Shown one piece after another: positions 53,267 through 62,252 of a DNA stretch of 64,000 nt. The notes beneath the pieces are model-generated. The model had not been told where the DNA came from and made no database searches. It saw nothing but the letters and a program-made list of their open reading frames with translations. Made by a program: the position numbers and the translations under genes. How positions within the stretch are numbered: position 1 is the first letter of the stretch; each line of letters begins with the position of its first letter. Source of the stretch: Coprococcus aceti (GTDB taxonomy: Bacteria > Bacillota > Clostridia > Lachnospirales > Lachnospiraceae); NCBI RefSeq assembly GCF_025567285.1, contig NZ_JAOQJT010000011.1, forward strand, positions 1 through 64,000, given 5' to 3'.

Positions 53267-54208
53267 CTATCTGTCAACATATTTTATCTGGACATCGCCC
53301 GATGCGGTATCGACAATGCACTTGTTTTCATTTGCCATATGGGGCTCAGGTATGTCCACCTCTCCGCTCTTGCTGTTCACAAGGAAACGTTTCTCCGACA
53401 AGAATGATATATCCACGTTACCACTCTCCGTCGCAAACCAGAGCATATGTCCATCGCACGCATCTACATTTATATCTCCTGAAGATGTCATGAACTGTCC
53501 AACCTTTGCCGCCTTTATATTATACCCCTCAAGCAAACCCTTGCCCGCGGATATTATGACATTGTCGCCGTGGACGTTCATTATCGAAAAGTCGCCGCTG
53601 CTGCCATTCACCTTCACACTGTCCGCATCCACAGAAGCCATGGTGACCTCACCGGAATCTGTGACGACATTTACATTTTCTGCGGTTATATTGGACAGAT
53701 ACGCTCCGCCATTCACCTCAGTTACTTCAAATGTCCCACAGGATATCTGCACACTGGACACCAGAGTTCCCGTCTTCGAGGTCATGGATATATCTCCATA
53801 CTCTCCCTCCGGTATACTCACCACGACATAAGGATCGTCTCCAAAGCCCATGTCTGAGCCAAATGTCCTGTTGTCGGCACAGGTCATGACAAGCGCATCA
53901 TCCTGCACCATCACGGAATGTATGACGTCGGGCGAATCGAAATATGTGACGTGACATTTGTCATCGTCGGATTCCACCAGTTTCACATCCATGTCGTCTG
54001 CCACCTGTATGTTAATGTCCCGGAACTTCTCAGTTATGATCATCTCTTTTTCTGTGTAAGAGTTTTTCGCTTTTGCCTTTTTTTCTTCTTTCATCGTCAT
54101 ACGCGCCTGTCTTCCAAGCCCGGCGGATATGATCACCGCAGTCAGCATGACTCCGACCACCAGAACAACTATGGCCCGCATGATCCATTTTGCAACTTTC
54201 AAATGCAT
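53267..54208 (-). CDS. DUF4097-type adhesin-like membrane protein
   Basis: 313 residues. One membrane helix at about 10-30, then a long beta-helix-like region of repeated short strands (VKVNGSSGDFSIMNVHGD, VNVDACDGH, VDIPEPHMANENK) typical of DUF4097/DUF4098. The extracytoplasmic part may bind wall or signal to a partner; the role is unknown. GAGGTAA precedes the ATG. Confidence 0.75.
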   Translation of the reverse strand: MHLKVAKWIMRAIVVLVVGVMLTAVIISAGLGRQARMTMKEEKKAKAKNSYTEKEMIITEKFRDINIQVADDMDVKLVESDDDKCHVTYFDSPDVIHSVMVQDDALVMTCADNRTFGSDMGFGDDPYVVVSIPEGEYGDISMTSKTGTLVSSVQISCGTFEVTEVNGGAYLSNITAENVNVVTDSGEVTMASVDADSVKVNGSSGDFSIMNVHGDNVIISAGKGLLEGYNIKAAKVGQFMTSSGDINVDACDGHMLWFATESGNVDISFLSEKRFLVNSKSGEVDIPEPHMANENKCIVDTASGDVQIKYVDR

Positions 54209-54334
54209 TTACCTCAATACAAATATGTTTTACATCCAACCCATTATATATACAAAACGGATGTATTGCAAATCCTGCAATACATCCGCGTGTTGTAACT
54301 CTATAATTCTATATATCCAGTGCCATGTGGTTCA

Positions 54335-54493
54335 TTATTTCTTAACCACAGTATTTTTTGCAGCACTCCATGTTGAATAATATGTCACCTTGCCGGTATC
54401 CTGTGCCCAAGCGGTCACTTCCGGCATATTCACCGAGGTCAGCATCATAGCCGCCGACAGTGCAAATGCCATAAATCATTTCATCCTTCTCAT
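54335..54493 (-). pseudogene. Short secreted peptide gene interrupted by TGA
   Basis: An ATG at 54493 has an ideal AAAAGGAG 6 nt upstream and reads MRRMK, then TGA, then in the same frame FMAFALSAAMMLTSVNMPE followed by a signal-peptidase-like AWA/Q site and about 22 mature residues ending VVKK. The nonsense codon sits in the middle of a signal peptide. Reinitiation at the ATG two codons later is possible. It may be the remnant start of a surface protein. Confidence 0.5.
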
Positions 54494-54662
54494 AAGCCGC
54501 TCCTTTTATTCACATAATTTTTTTGACAACATTCTGGAAAAATTATACCGCCGATGGAACCAGGCCCCTCCACTATCTCTGCCTAAAATAGAAAAAATCC
54601 ACAGGTCGGCTGACATTTGCCAGATATCCTGTGGATCCTTAGACTTCATTATCACTATACAA

Positions 54663-55139
54663 TTATTTCCCCAGCGTGTTCGCCCTGTTGTCGATATTCT
54701 TCTGGAAGTTGATGACCTTATGGTCGTATGGCTCATCCATCAGCTTGGACTGGATCATAAAGTCCGCTGTGGCTTTGTTGTTCGCCATCGGTATGTCGTA
54801 CACCTGAGCGATACGGAGCAGAGCCTTCACATCCGGATCGTGTGGAGCTGCGGTCAGGGGATCCGAGAAGAAAACCACGAAATCTATCCTTCCCTCAACA
54901 ATCTTCGCACCTATCTGCTGGTCTCCTCCAAGCGGACCGCTGTTGTAGCCCTTCACCTGAAGATTTGTCCTGTCTGTTATCATGCGGGCTGTGGTTCCCG
55001 TTCCGCACAGCTCATGCCGGCTCAATATGTTCCTGTTGTCCTCGCACCATTTGATGAGTTCTTCCTTCTTCGCATCATGGGCGATAAGAGCTATTCTCTT
55101 CTGCTTTGGTATGGTCATTGTGATGTAATCTGCACTCAT
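54663..55139 (-). CDS. mgsA: Methylglyoxal synthase
   Basis: 158 residues. Signature blocks IALIAHDAKKEEL, CGTGTT, SGPLGGDQQIGA and FFSDPL-x-PHDPD are all present, including the catalytic Asp residues. It converts dihydroxyacetone phosphate to methylglyoxal, bypassing lower glycolysis when phosphate is short. AGGAGG precedes the ATG. Confidence 0.95.
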   Translation of the reverse strand: MSADYITMTIPKQKRIALIAHDAKKEELIKWCEDNRNILSRHELCGTGTTARMITDRTNLQVKGYNSGPLGGDQQIGAKIVEGRIDFVVFFSDPLTAAPHDPDVKALLRIAQVYDIPMANNKATADFMIQSKLMDEPYDHKVINFQKNIDNRANTLGK

Positions 55140-55426
55140 GTCTGTACCTCCTGTTCCTGCTATTTGCGAGCATTACTCCCATACCCTTACTCTACCCAAT
55201 CCATCCATCATTTTCAATATAAAACACTATAATACAGAAAAAATTTACTGCATTATTACATTTGCAATTTTGCCGAACTTTCCTCTGTTTTTTCTCCCAT
55301 CTGTGTGGTATTCTCTTATAGGACGCTTTATAAATTTAAGTATTCTTACTTATTACATTATTTCATAAAGAGATACACAGACAAAACCATATGTCTGTTC
55401 AATTATAGTTTAAGGAGATTCACAAG

Positions 55427-56899
55427 ATGAGAAAAATTGGCTTTGACAATGACAAATATCTGTCCATGCAGTCTGAGCATATCAGAGAGAGGATCGGACA
55501 GTTCGGAGACAAGCTGTATCTGGAATTTGGTGGAAAGTTATTCGACGACTATCACGCATCCAGAGTCCTTCCAGGATTCGCTCCGGACAGTAAGCTTCAG
55601 ATGCTTCTCCAGCTTGCAGACCAGGCTGAGATGATCATATCTATAAATGCTGCCGACATAGAGCGCAACAAGATCAGACACGATCTCGGCATCACTTACG
55701 ATCAGGATGTCATCAGACTTATAGGCGTATACAAAGAAAAGGGACTGTATGTGAGCAGTGTGGTAATCACCAGATACGCTGGACAGTCTTCTGCGGATGT
55801 TTTCCAGAAGAAGCTTGAAGCAATAGGGATCAAGGTTTACCACCACTATTCAATCGACGGATATCCAAACAACGTAGAAAAGATCGTCAGTGATGAGGGA
55901 TACGGCAAGAACGAGTATGTTGAGACTACCAGACCTCTCGTCATCGTCACAGCACCTGGCCCTGGAAGCGGCAAGATGGCTACATGCCTCTCCCAGCTCT
56001 ACCATGAGAATAAGCGCGGTGTGAAGGCTGGCTATGCAAAGTTTGAGACATTCCCTATCTGGAATATTCCTCTCAAGCACCCTGTAAACCTGGCATACGA
56101 GGCTGCAACTGCCGACCTCAACGATGTGAATATGATCGATCCGTTCCATCTGGAAGCATACGGTGAGACCACAGTCAACTACAACCGTGATATAGAGATC
56201 TACCCTGTCCTTGCGGCTATGTTCGAGGGAATCTACGGACACTGCCCATACAAGTCACCTACAGACATGGGTGTCAACATGGCAGGAAACTGCATCGTTG
56301 ACGACGAGGCTTGTCAGGAGGCTTCAAAGCAGGAGATCATCAGAAGATATTATCAGTCCGTGAACAGATTTGTCAGAGACGAGGCTACAAAGGATGAGGT
56401 CTACAAGCAAGAACTCATCATGAAGCAGGCAAAGATCACCGTGGATGACCGCGCCGTTGTCCCTGTTGCTAACAAGCTTGCCGAGGAGACCGGTTCTGCT
56501 GCCGCTGCACTTGAGCTGCCAGACGGAACCATCGTCACAGGTTCTACCTCAGACCTTCTCGGACCTTCATCAGCAGTCCTCCTGAATGCCATCAAGATAC
56601 TTGGCGGCATCGACAAGAAGACACACCTGATTTCAAGAACATTTATCGAGCCTATACAGAAGCTCAAGACTCAGTACCTTGGCAGCAAGAATCCAAGACT
56701 CCACACAGACGAGGTTCTCATCGCCCTGTCCATGTGTGCAGTATCAGATCCAAATGCCAAGCTTGCTCTGCAGCAGCTTCCAAAGCTTGCCGGATGCCAG
56801 CTTCACACATCTGCCATACTGTCGGCGGTTGATATGAACACATTCAAGAAGCTTGGAATCGAGTTCACGAACGAAGCGGTGTATGAGGGTAGGATGTAA
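55427..56899 (+). CDS. DUF1846 (UPF0371) family protein
   Basis: 490 residues, the usual length. Characteristic blocks are GFDNDKYLSMQSEHIRERI at the N-terminus, VIVTAPGPGSGKMATCLSQ near residue 180 (a P-loop-like glycine-rich turn) and TDMGVNMAGN. Structures of the family are known but the reaction is not. The leader 55140-55426 is AT-rich with no other gene. Confidence 0.85.
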   Translation: MRKIGFDNDKYLSMQSEHIRERIGQFGDKLYLEFGGKLFDDYHASRVLPGFAPDSKLQMLLQLADQAEMIISINAADIERNKIRHDLGITYDQDVIRLIGVYKEKGLYVSSVVITRYAGQSSADVFQKKLEAIGIKVYHHYSIDGYPNNVEKIVSDEGYGKNEYVETTRPLVIVTAPGPGSGKMATCLSQLYHENKRGVKAGYAKFETFPIWNIPLKHPVNLAYEAATADLNDVNMIDPFHLEAYGETTVNYNRDIEIYPVLAAMFEGIYGHCPYKSPTDMGVNMAGNCIVDDEACQEASKQEIIRRYYQSVNRFVRDEATKDEVYKQELIMKQAKITVDDRAVVPVANKLAEETGSAAAALELPDGTIVTGSTSDLLGPSSAVLLNAIKILGGIDKKTHLISRTFIEPIQKLKTQYLGSKNPRLHTDEVLIALSMCAVSDPNAKLALQQLPKLAGCQLHTSAILSAVDMNTFKKLGIEFTNEAVYEGRM

Positions 56900-56925
56900 G
56901 CGCATAATATTTTCGCATTTTTATG

Positions 56926-56982
56926 AAAAAACGGCAGAAAGATACAAAATAATTTAAAATTGTATCTTTCTGCCGCTTTTTT
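56926..56982 (+). terminator. Terminator of the DUF1846 gene
   Basis: CGGCAGAAAGATACAA pairs perfectly with TTGTATCTTTCTGCCG over 16 bp, with T and A runs on either side, so it can act in both directions and also serve the convergent YoaK-type gene. Confidence 0.88.
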
Positions 56983-57046
56983 GCTGTTTAGCGATAATTT
57001 TGTGATATTTTGAACATCCAGCTACTCTTCAGATAAAAACAGTGCG

Positions 57047-57724
57047 TTATCTCTTCTCCTTATACATCATGAGATGTGCCACCATAAGAAGTGCACTGGA
57101 TATCCAGATCGACTTGAACCCCAGATGCAGCGTGCACACGCCGCCAGCTCCGGCGCCAAGTGCGAATATGATGATGATTCCATAATAGTGCATGGCCTTT
57201 CTGAGTGCCCCAGGCTCTTTGTCCCTGAGGTATACCGACAGACTCTCCGTTCCGCTTCGGAGATTTCCTATACACATCGTGCTGGCATAGCCGTAGCCAT
57301 TTACCTTTCTGAAAGTCTGAACCTGCATGGAGCAGGCAAATGACACAAGCATCGTGGCGAGCAGATTGAACCTCACCGGTATGAATCCAACCGCAAACAA
57401 TATCACGATCTCCACCAGCACAACTATCTGTCTCCAATGTATGCGGGATGCATTCTTGTATCTATGGCTTATCCTCTCCGCCACCAGCACGCCAAGTGCA
57501 AATGCGATCAACGGAAAAAGGTATCTCAATGCAATCTTAAAATCTCCCATCATAAGATGCTGGCTCATGAGAACCACATTTCCTGTCTGGGCGTTGGAGA
57601 ACACCTCATCTCTGGCATTGTATGTATATGCATCCTGAAATCCCCCCGAAAGCGCAAGTATCGCACTGAGCAGGAATGTTTCGGATGTCTGTCTGAGTTC
57701 TCTGTTCTTTCTTAGCATACGCAT
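57047..57724 (-). CDS. YoaK/DUF1275 family membrane protein
   Basis: 225 residues with about six hydrophobic segments. Family motifs: SGGFQDAYTY near residue 27, FSNAQTGNVVLM and YGYASTMCIGNLRSG. The transported substrate is unknown. Confidence 0.82.
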   Translation of the reverse strand: MRMLRKNRELRQTSETFLLSAILALSGGFQDAYTYNARDEVFSNAQTGNVVLMSQHLMMGDFKIALRYLFPLIAFALGVLVAERISHRYKNASRIHWRQIVVLVEIVILFAVGFIPVRFNLLATMLVSFACSMQVQTFRKVNGYGYASTMCIGNLRSGTESLSVYLRDKEPGALRKAMHYYGIIIIFALGAGAGGVCTLHLGFKSIWISSALLMVAHLMMYKEKR

Positions 57725-57922
57725 CGTCTCTTTTCTATCTATATTTAATATTTGCAGTCTGTCTCATGCAGTAGGTAGTTCCCTGATACAAACTGCAATC
57801 CAATTAAACAAGATAACACAAATTCTTTATTTTACAATATGTATTCTTTTATAAACATTCTGTTAAATATCCTTGGCTGTTATTGCATTTTTTACCATAA
57901 CAAATTATTATACTTACACAAC

Positions 57923-57950
57923 TTGACAAATGCTGGTTCTATGCTATTCT
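57923..57950 (+). promoter_or_regulatory. Promoter of the type III toxin-antitoxin locus
   Basis: -35 TTGACA (57923-57928), a 16-bp spacer and -10 TATTCT (57945-57950). Transcription would begin near 57957, giving a leader of about 100 nt before the attenuating hairpin. The rest of 57725-57922 is AT-rich with nothing recognisable. Confidence 0.6.
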
Positions 57951-57956
57951 ATAGTC

Positions 57957-58056
57957 ATATGGAGAGTCCTGCCAATTATATAAGTGGACATTCAGCAGAA
58001 TAGCGTCACCTTTCAGGTGAACTATAAAAAGGACTATGTACGCATAGTCCTTTTAC
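57957..58056 (+). ncRNA. Candidate antitoxin RNA of a type III toxin-antitoxin system
   Basis: About 70 nt of untranslated RNA precede a terminator hairpin (AAAAGGACTATG-TACG-CATAGTCCTTTT, 58027-58054), and the toxin gene follows at once, as in ToxIN/AbiQ/CptIN loci. The RNA can form interleaved pairings (GTCC 57966-57969 with GGAC 57986-57989; TGC 57970-57972 with GCA 57995-57997), a pseudoknot, and a second hairpin TCACCT/AGGTGA. Two blocks share AAYTATAWAA then GGAC, hinting at two degenerate 45-nt repeats rather than clean tandem ones. Confidence 0.6.
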
Positions 58057-58074
58057 ATTTTATAAGGAGGCATA

Positions 58075-58593
58075 TTGAAACACGAATTAAAATTATATTG
58101 GATAGATATGAAATATATCCGCAATCTACACGCCAAAGATGACAGAATATACAACTCAAGTCCACAACTAGCTAAACATACTCGACCATATATCGGAATT
58201 ATAGTCACTTGTAATGGTCAAAAATATTGTATACCATTAACATCCTTCAAACCAAAACACGAAAACATGTCTGATAGGATTGATTTTTCTCGAATTATTA
58301 TAAATAGCAAAATCATCGCCGCTCTCAATTTCAGCAGAATGATTCCAGTTGAAACATCCCAATTATCAAGAATAGATACCAAAATAAGAAAGCACGATAC
58401 CTCTGAAATTGCCAAAAGAAAGCAACTCTACAGGCAGGAGCTCCAATGGTGTAATGAAAATTACGACAAAATAGTCAACAAAGCCAACGTTCTTTACAAC
58501 AAATACATGTCCGGCGAATATTTTAAACGAAGGCATGATTGCTTAAACTTCGCAGAATTAGAAAAGATATGCAAGCACTATAATTCACAATAA
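58075..58593 (+). CDS. ToxN/AbiQ-family type III toxin (endoribonuclease)
   Basis: 172 residues, TTG start after AAGGAGG. The family layout is complete: YIRNLHAKDDRIYN near the start, PYIGIIVTCNGQKYCIPLTSFKPKH around residues 38-62, IDFSRI, AALNFSRMIPV and the C-terminal LYRQELQWCNENYDKIVNKANVLYNKY helix. These enzymes cut RNA and are held inactive by a repeat RNA made from the same promoter; phage infection can release them. The lysine and serine/threonine of the S/T-x-K-x-H segment are candidate active-site residues. Confidence 0.82.
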   Translation: MKHELKLYWIDMKYIRNLHAKDDRIYNSSPQLAKHTRPYIGIIVTCNGQKYCIPLTSFKPKHENMSDRIDFSRIIINSKIIAALNFSRMIPVETSQLSRIDTKIRKHDTSEIAKRKQLYRQELQWCNENYDKIVNKANVLYNKYMSGEYFKRRHDCLNFAELEKICKHYNSQ

Positions 58594-58633
58594 AAACCGC
58601 CACAGTCGGAAACCCATCCGGCTGCAGCGGTTT
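58594..58633. terminator. Bidirectional terminator after the toxin gene
   Basis: AAACCGC and GCGGTTT with an inner GTCGG/CCGGC stem. It lies between the convergent toxin gene and the dehydrogenase remnant. Confidence 0.65.
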
Positions 58634-58653
58634 GCTATCCTTTATATTACAAT

Positions 58654-59191
58654 TTACATTGCCTTCTTATATATCTCAGCGATCTCCTCCTGTGTGAATA
58701 CCACAGGGTTGTTAGCTATGCTGGCCGCCGAAACCTTCATGCAGTTCTCAGCCATCCAAGGAATATCCTTCTCCTCGATTCCTAGATCTGAAAGCTTGAC
58801 ATCCAGATCAAGATTCTTCAGAAGAGTTCTGATCTTCGATGCCAGATCATCCGCCGTGATACCACCAAATATTCTGGCGATCTTCGCAAACTTGAAGTGA
58901 TCTCCCTTGTAGGATGCCTCGATGATAACCGGTGTCAGAGCTGCGAGATCTTTGATGTGTATGCCTCCATGCAGTGGCACAGTGCATCAAATCCAACTGC
59001 TGCAAGCACATGCTTTGGCATGGTCTTCATGCAGTCCGGATCCACGATGGATACCTTTGCCACGATGGCATTGCATCTGAGCGACTTCTTGTCGCCATTT
59101 TCCGGATTGGTGAGAACCGCAAATCCATTTCCCTCTGAACCTGTTCCACAGGTTGTAGGAATAAGCACAAGCGGAAGTGCCGTATCGCTGA
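58654..59191 (-). pseudogene. Iron-containing alcohol dehydrogenase remnant
   Basis: Two pieces of one Fe-ADH are adjacent in different frames. The upstream piece (to 59191) reads ALPLVLIPTTCGTGSEGNGF and ends at the iron-ligand region HCMEAYTSKIS; the second (58654-58950) reads LAALTPVIIEASYKGDHF to the C-terminus. About 100 residues between them and the whole N-terminal third are missing. An Fe-ADH is about 380 residues and needs the lost ligands, so this cannot work. Confidence 0.8.
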
Positions 59192-60003
59192 CCCAAGCGA
59201 AAATACAACCTCAACCTGATATCCGGCGGAAAGGGAATGGAGAACATCGTAAGCTGGGTATACATATCAGAGGATATATCCACATCCACATTCTTGAACG
59301 GAGGGGAACCTGCGGACTTATTCTGAATACCGGCAGATATATATTTGAGGAGGACATAACCGATGAGATCGTCAGGCTGTGTCACCTATATTCGTTCCCG
59401 CTGTTCACCATGCCATGGGACACAAGGATATTTGATATAACCCACGACTACTACAACAGGATATTTGAAGACTCCAGGGATGATGGCAACATGACCGCAG
59501 CATTCCAGAATATTCTCATGGGGAATTCTCTGACCGACGAGCAGACTGACACACTAAGAGGCTCCGGATTCAACAATGGCTGCTACAACGTTCTGTCCAT
59601 CGATACAGAAGCAACAGATGATTTCATGTATATCCTGCAGAAGGTCTGCAACAATACAGATCTTGTCTTTCATGCATTTGTATATGATGGCAGTCCGACA
59701 GTTATCCTGAGATGCCCTTCCTCCGGATCCATCGCAGACAAATGTAGTGACATCGCAGAGCAGCTCGGTGGTGTCATAGAGTACGACAAAACCCATCACT
59801 CAGCTCTGACGGACACTCTGTACGAATATCTTAAGTGCAGCGGCAGTGTTCAGCACATCTCTGAGAAAATGTTCTGCCACAGGAATACGATAAATTACAG
59901 GCTCCGGATAATAAAAGAAGAGCTGGAATATGATCTCTCCAATGCGGAGGTCAGATTCCAGCTCATGGCTGCATATAAGCTCAGAGAGATACGAAAAGTA
60001 TAA
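59192..60003 (+). pseudogene. PucR-family regulator, N-terminally deleted and frameshifted
   Basis: From 59195 the frame reads RKYNLNLISGGKGMENIVSW and STFLNGGE, the middle of a PucR N-terminal domain. Near 59305 the frame shifts and continues LILNTGRYI, then PLFTMPWDTRIFDI, and ends with an HTH_30-type CHRNTINYRLRIIKEELEYDLS. The first residues and start codon are lost together with the 5' end of the divergent dehydrogenase, so one deletion removed the shared promoter region. The C-terminal HTH part is still open. Confidence 0.75.
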
Positions 60004-60022
60004 CTCTCTCCAATTATATCCA

Positions 60023-60715
60023 TTACATAAAATGTGCATACACCGACGCGAGTATGACCGTGAGTATTCCTGTAACTGCAATCGACAGACTACTCATGGC
60101 TCCTTCAACCTCGCCGATCTCCATAGCCTTGGCAGTTCCGATGGCATGGGCTGATGATCCCAGGGCAAGTCCCTTTGATATAGGTTCTTTGATACGGAAT
60201 ATCTTGAACACGATCTCTCCGATTATATTGCCGATCACTCCGGTCACAACTATGACTGCAACCGTGATGGTCACATATCCGCCAAGCTCTTCCGAAACAC
60301 CCATTCCGATAGCTGTGGTTATGGACTTCGGAAGAAGTGTCACATAATCTTTATGGGAAAGTCCCATGACCTTGCACAACACAAGGACTGTAGTCAGACT
60401 CGTTATAACTCCGGCAACTATACCGCCGAGCACAGCCTTATAATTGTGCTTTAAAAGCTCCCACTGCTCATAGAGTGGGATTGCAAGACACACTGTAGCC
60501 GGTGTGAGGAACCAGCTCAGATACTTTGCGCCTTCATTGTACACATCGTAATCCACATCAGCCACAACCAGAACCACTATAGTCACTATGATGGACACCA
60601 GCAGTGGATTAAGTATAGCTATCTTAAGTTTCTTTTTAAGTACACTTCCAAACATATATGCCAGAAGGCTTATAGTCACCCCTGCAAATATGGACGATTC
60701 AAACATATCACTCAT
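60023..60715 (-). CDS. lrgB: LrgB/CidB-family membrane protein
   Basis: 230 residues with about seven hydrophobic segments and the family block LLPKSITTAIGMGVSEELGG then SSAHAIGTAKAMEIGE. It works with LrgA in murein hydrolase control, or pyruvate uptake as reported in some Firmicutes. The start overlaps the lrgA stop by 8 nt. Confidence 0.88.
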   Translation of the reverse strand: MSDMFESSIFAGVTISLLAYMFGSVLKKKLKIAILNPLLVSIIVTIVVLVVADVDYDVYNEGAKYLSWFLTPATVCLAIPLYEQWELLKHNYKAVLGGIVAGVITSLTTVLVLCKVMGLSHKDYVTLLPKSITTAIGMGVSEELGGYVTITVAVIVVTGVIGNIIGEIVFKIFRIKEPISKGLALGSSAHAIGTAKAMEIGEVEGAMSSLSIAVTGILTVILASVYAHFM

Positions 60716-61076
60716 TTTCAGTCTCCTTCTTCCTGTCTCTCCTTATTATAAGCTGTGATACCCAGCCTGAAGCAAGCATGACCGTTATGATAACGACCAC
60801 CGTTATAACGCTGACTGGCACAAGCACAGGCTTAAGCGTTCCCCACGACGACATAAGGCCCACACCGGCTGGTATGAACATAACCGGCATGATCTCTATG
60901 AGAAACTTGCCCACACTCTTCACATCGTCCAGCTTGAGGATCTTGGTCTGTAGGCAGATAAACATGATAACCATACCATATATACTCGCCGGAATCGGTA
61001 GTGGAACTATGTACTTAAGTATCTCACCGATAAAGGATATGGCGAGGATTATAAGAAACTGCTTCAAATATTTCAT
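60708..61076 (-). CDS. lrgA: LrgA/CidA-family holin-like protein
   Basis: 122 residues with four predicted membrane helices, an N-terminal PLPIPASIYGMVIMF and the family glycine/proline pattern at FIPAGVGLMSSWG. First gene of a two-gene operon with lrgB. Confidence 0.88.
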   Translation of the reverse strand: MKYLKQFLIILAISFIGEILKYIVPLPIPASIYGMVIMFICLQTKILKLDDVKSVGKFLIEIMPVMFIPAGVGLMSSWGTLKPVLVPVSVITVVVIITVMLASGWVSQLIIRRDRKKETENE

Positions 61077-61137
61077 CTTTTTTGTCTTCCTTCTATATAT
61101 TTATCATGCACATATGGAGCAACAATTCATAACTTTG

Positions 61138-61155
61138 GTATACATGCCTGTATAC
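61138..61155. promoter_or_regulatory. Palindrome upstream of lrgAB, possible operator
   Basis: GTATAC-ATGCCT-GTATAC lies 62 bp upstream of the lrgA start. It could bind a dimeric regulator. The rest of 61077-61390 is AT-rich, with no gene. Confidence 0.35.
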
Positions 61156-61390
61156 AGCCTCCGCATGTCGGGCCTTTTTCACAAAAAAGGAGGTTCGATA
61201 CACAGATATAATTACTCTGTATATTCAAACCACCCTTTAACCCTTTGATTATTATATTCTCACTCTGATTTTATTCAATAGAATATTCTGCTTTTTCTAA
61301 TTTTTGATAAATATAACAAATTTTTTAATTCAATCTGAAAATATTTCGTAAATATTTCTATTGACTATTATTTTTTGCAGGAATCTCATC

Positions 61391-62011
61391 CTATGAATTT
61401 TTCATGATCACTGTGTTCACAATATCCGCCGCATGCTCGCACACATCCATACAGTTCTCTATGCAGGCATATATGTTTTTCCACACGACCACAGTCCTAA
61501 GGTCACTCTCACCGTACAGTCTGTGCATATTCTCCACATACAATCTGTCTCCCTGCTCCTCAAGATCATTTACCCTGATTATGCTCTGCCCAATGGTCTT
61601 TGAACTTTTGAATCTCTTCAATTCTCCGATCACATCCTGCAGTGCCTTGATGCACTCGAGGAGCAGTTCTACCATCTGGGGTACATCCTCTCTGATAGTA
61701 TCCACATTGCACATATAAATCTGTAGGAACACATCCTCAACAGCATCGGTAATATCATCCAGATAGTTAGACAGGGCAACCAGATCCTCCCGTTCAATCG
61801 GTGTTATGAACGCCTGACTGAGCACAGTCATCATCTTATGTTTCTTGCCATCGGCCTTCTGCTCAAGCTCATGCATACGATCAAGATTTTCCTTGATGGT
61901 GTCCACCGAAAAATCCACGACTACGTTCTTCAGAAACTCCGCAGCCTGATACGAGATCTCCACACATGTATTCAGATTTTTAAAATAAAACTCGTCCTTT
62001 TTCTTCTTCAT
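61391..62011 (-). CDS. DUF47/PhoU-like accessory protein of Pit
   Basis: 206 residues from MKKKKDEFYF, with ATAAGGAG upstream. An all-helical PhoU-like protein with LEQKADGKKHKM and PIEREDLVALSNYLDDITDAVED, the conserved acidic metal-cluster motifs of DUF47. These are encoded beside Pit transporters and are thought to gate phosphate uptake. A 212-bp inverted-repeat element separates it from pit. Confidence 0.85.
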   Translation of the reverse strand: MKKKKDEFYFKNLNTCVEISYQAAEFLKNVVVDFSVDTIKENLDRMHELEQKADGKKHKMMTVLSQAFITPIEREDLVALSNYLDDITDAVEDVFLQIYMCNVDTIREDVPQMVELLLECIKALQDVIGELKRFKSSKTIGQSIIRVNDLEEQGDRLYVENMHRLYGESDLRTVVVWKNIYACIENCMDVCEHAADIVNTVIMKNS

Positions 62012-62040
62012 AGTTTTTCTCCTTATAATAAAAACTCTGT

Positions 62041-62252
62041 GTTTGTAGGTGGTTGAAAAACTCATACGCTGCAATCGTGTAAGTGATTTTTGCATTACCA
62101 AATCAGGGGAATACGCAGCCGCCGGTCCTTAGGTGGAGCCTCAAGCGGCACCTTAGTACCGCTGCAGGCTAAGTTAAGTGGGAACGACCCCTGATTGGTA
62201 TGTCAAAATATCACTTGCACTTCTCAGCCTGCATTTTCAACCACCTACAAAC
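62041..62252. repeat. 212-bp inverted-repeat element between pit and the DUF47 gene
   Basis: Perfect 19-bp terminal arms (GTTTGTAGGTGGTTGAAAA at 62041-62059 and complement at 62234-62252) enclose a second stem of about 28 bp (AGTGAT...TACCAAATCAGGGG at 62082-62109 with CCCCTGATTGGTA...ATCACTT at 62188-62217). The centre is GC-rich with GCGGC/GCCGC-type hairpins. The right arm touches the pit stop codon. It looks like a MITE-like element or a structured leader RNA of the DUF47 gene. No reading frame is present. Confidence 0.7.

Noticed and set aside
54335..54493. Selenocysteine or TGA recoding
   Set aside because: TGA ends many other genes in the window, no SECIS-like hairpin follows, and a mid-signal-peptide position has no catalytic use.
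58897..60003. A single 368-residue protein on the plus strand
   Set aside because: The first 100 or so codons run antisense to the dehydrogenase remnant and resemble nothing; only the part from about 59309 is PucR-like.
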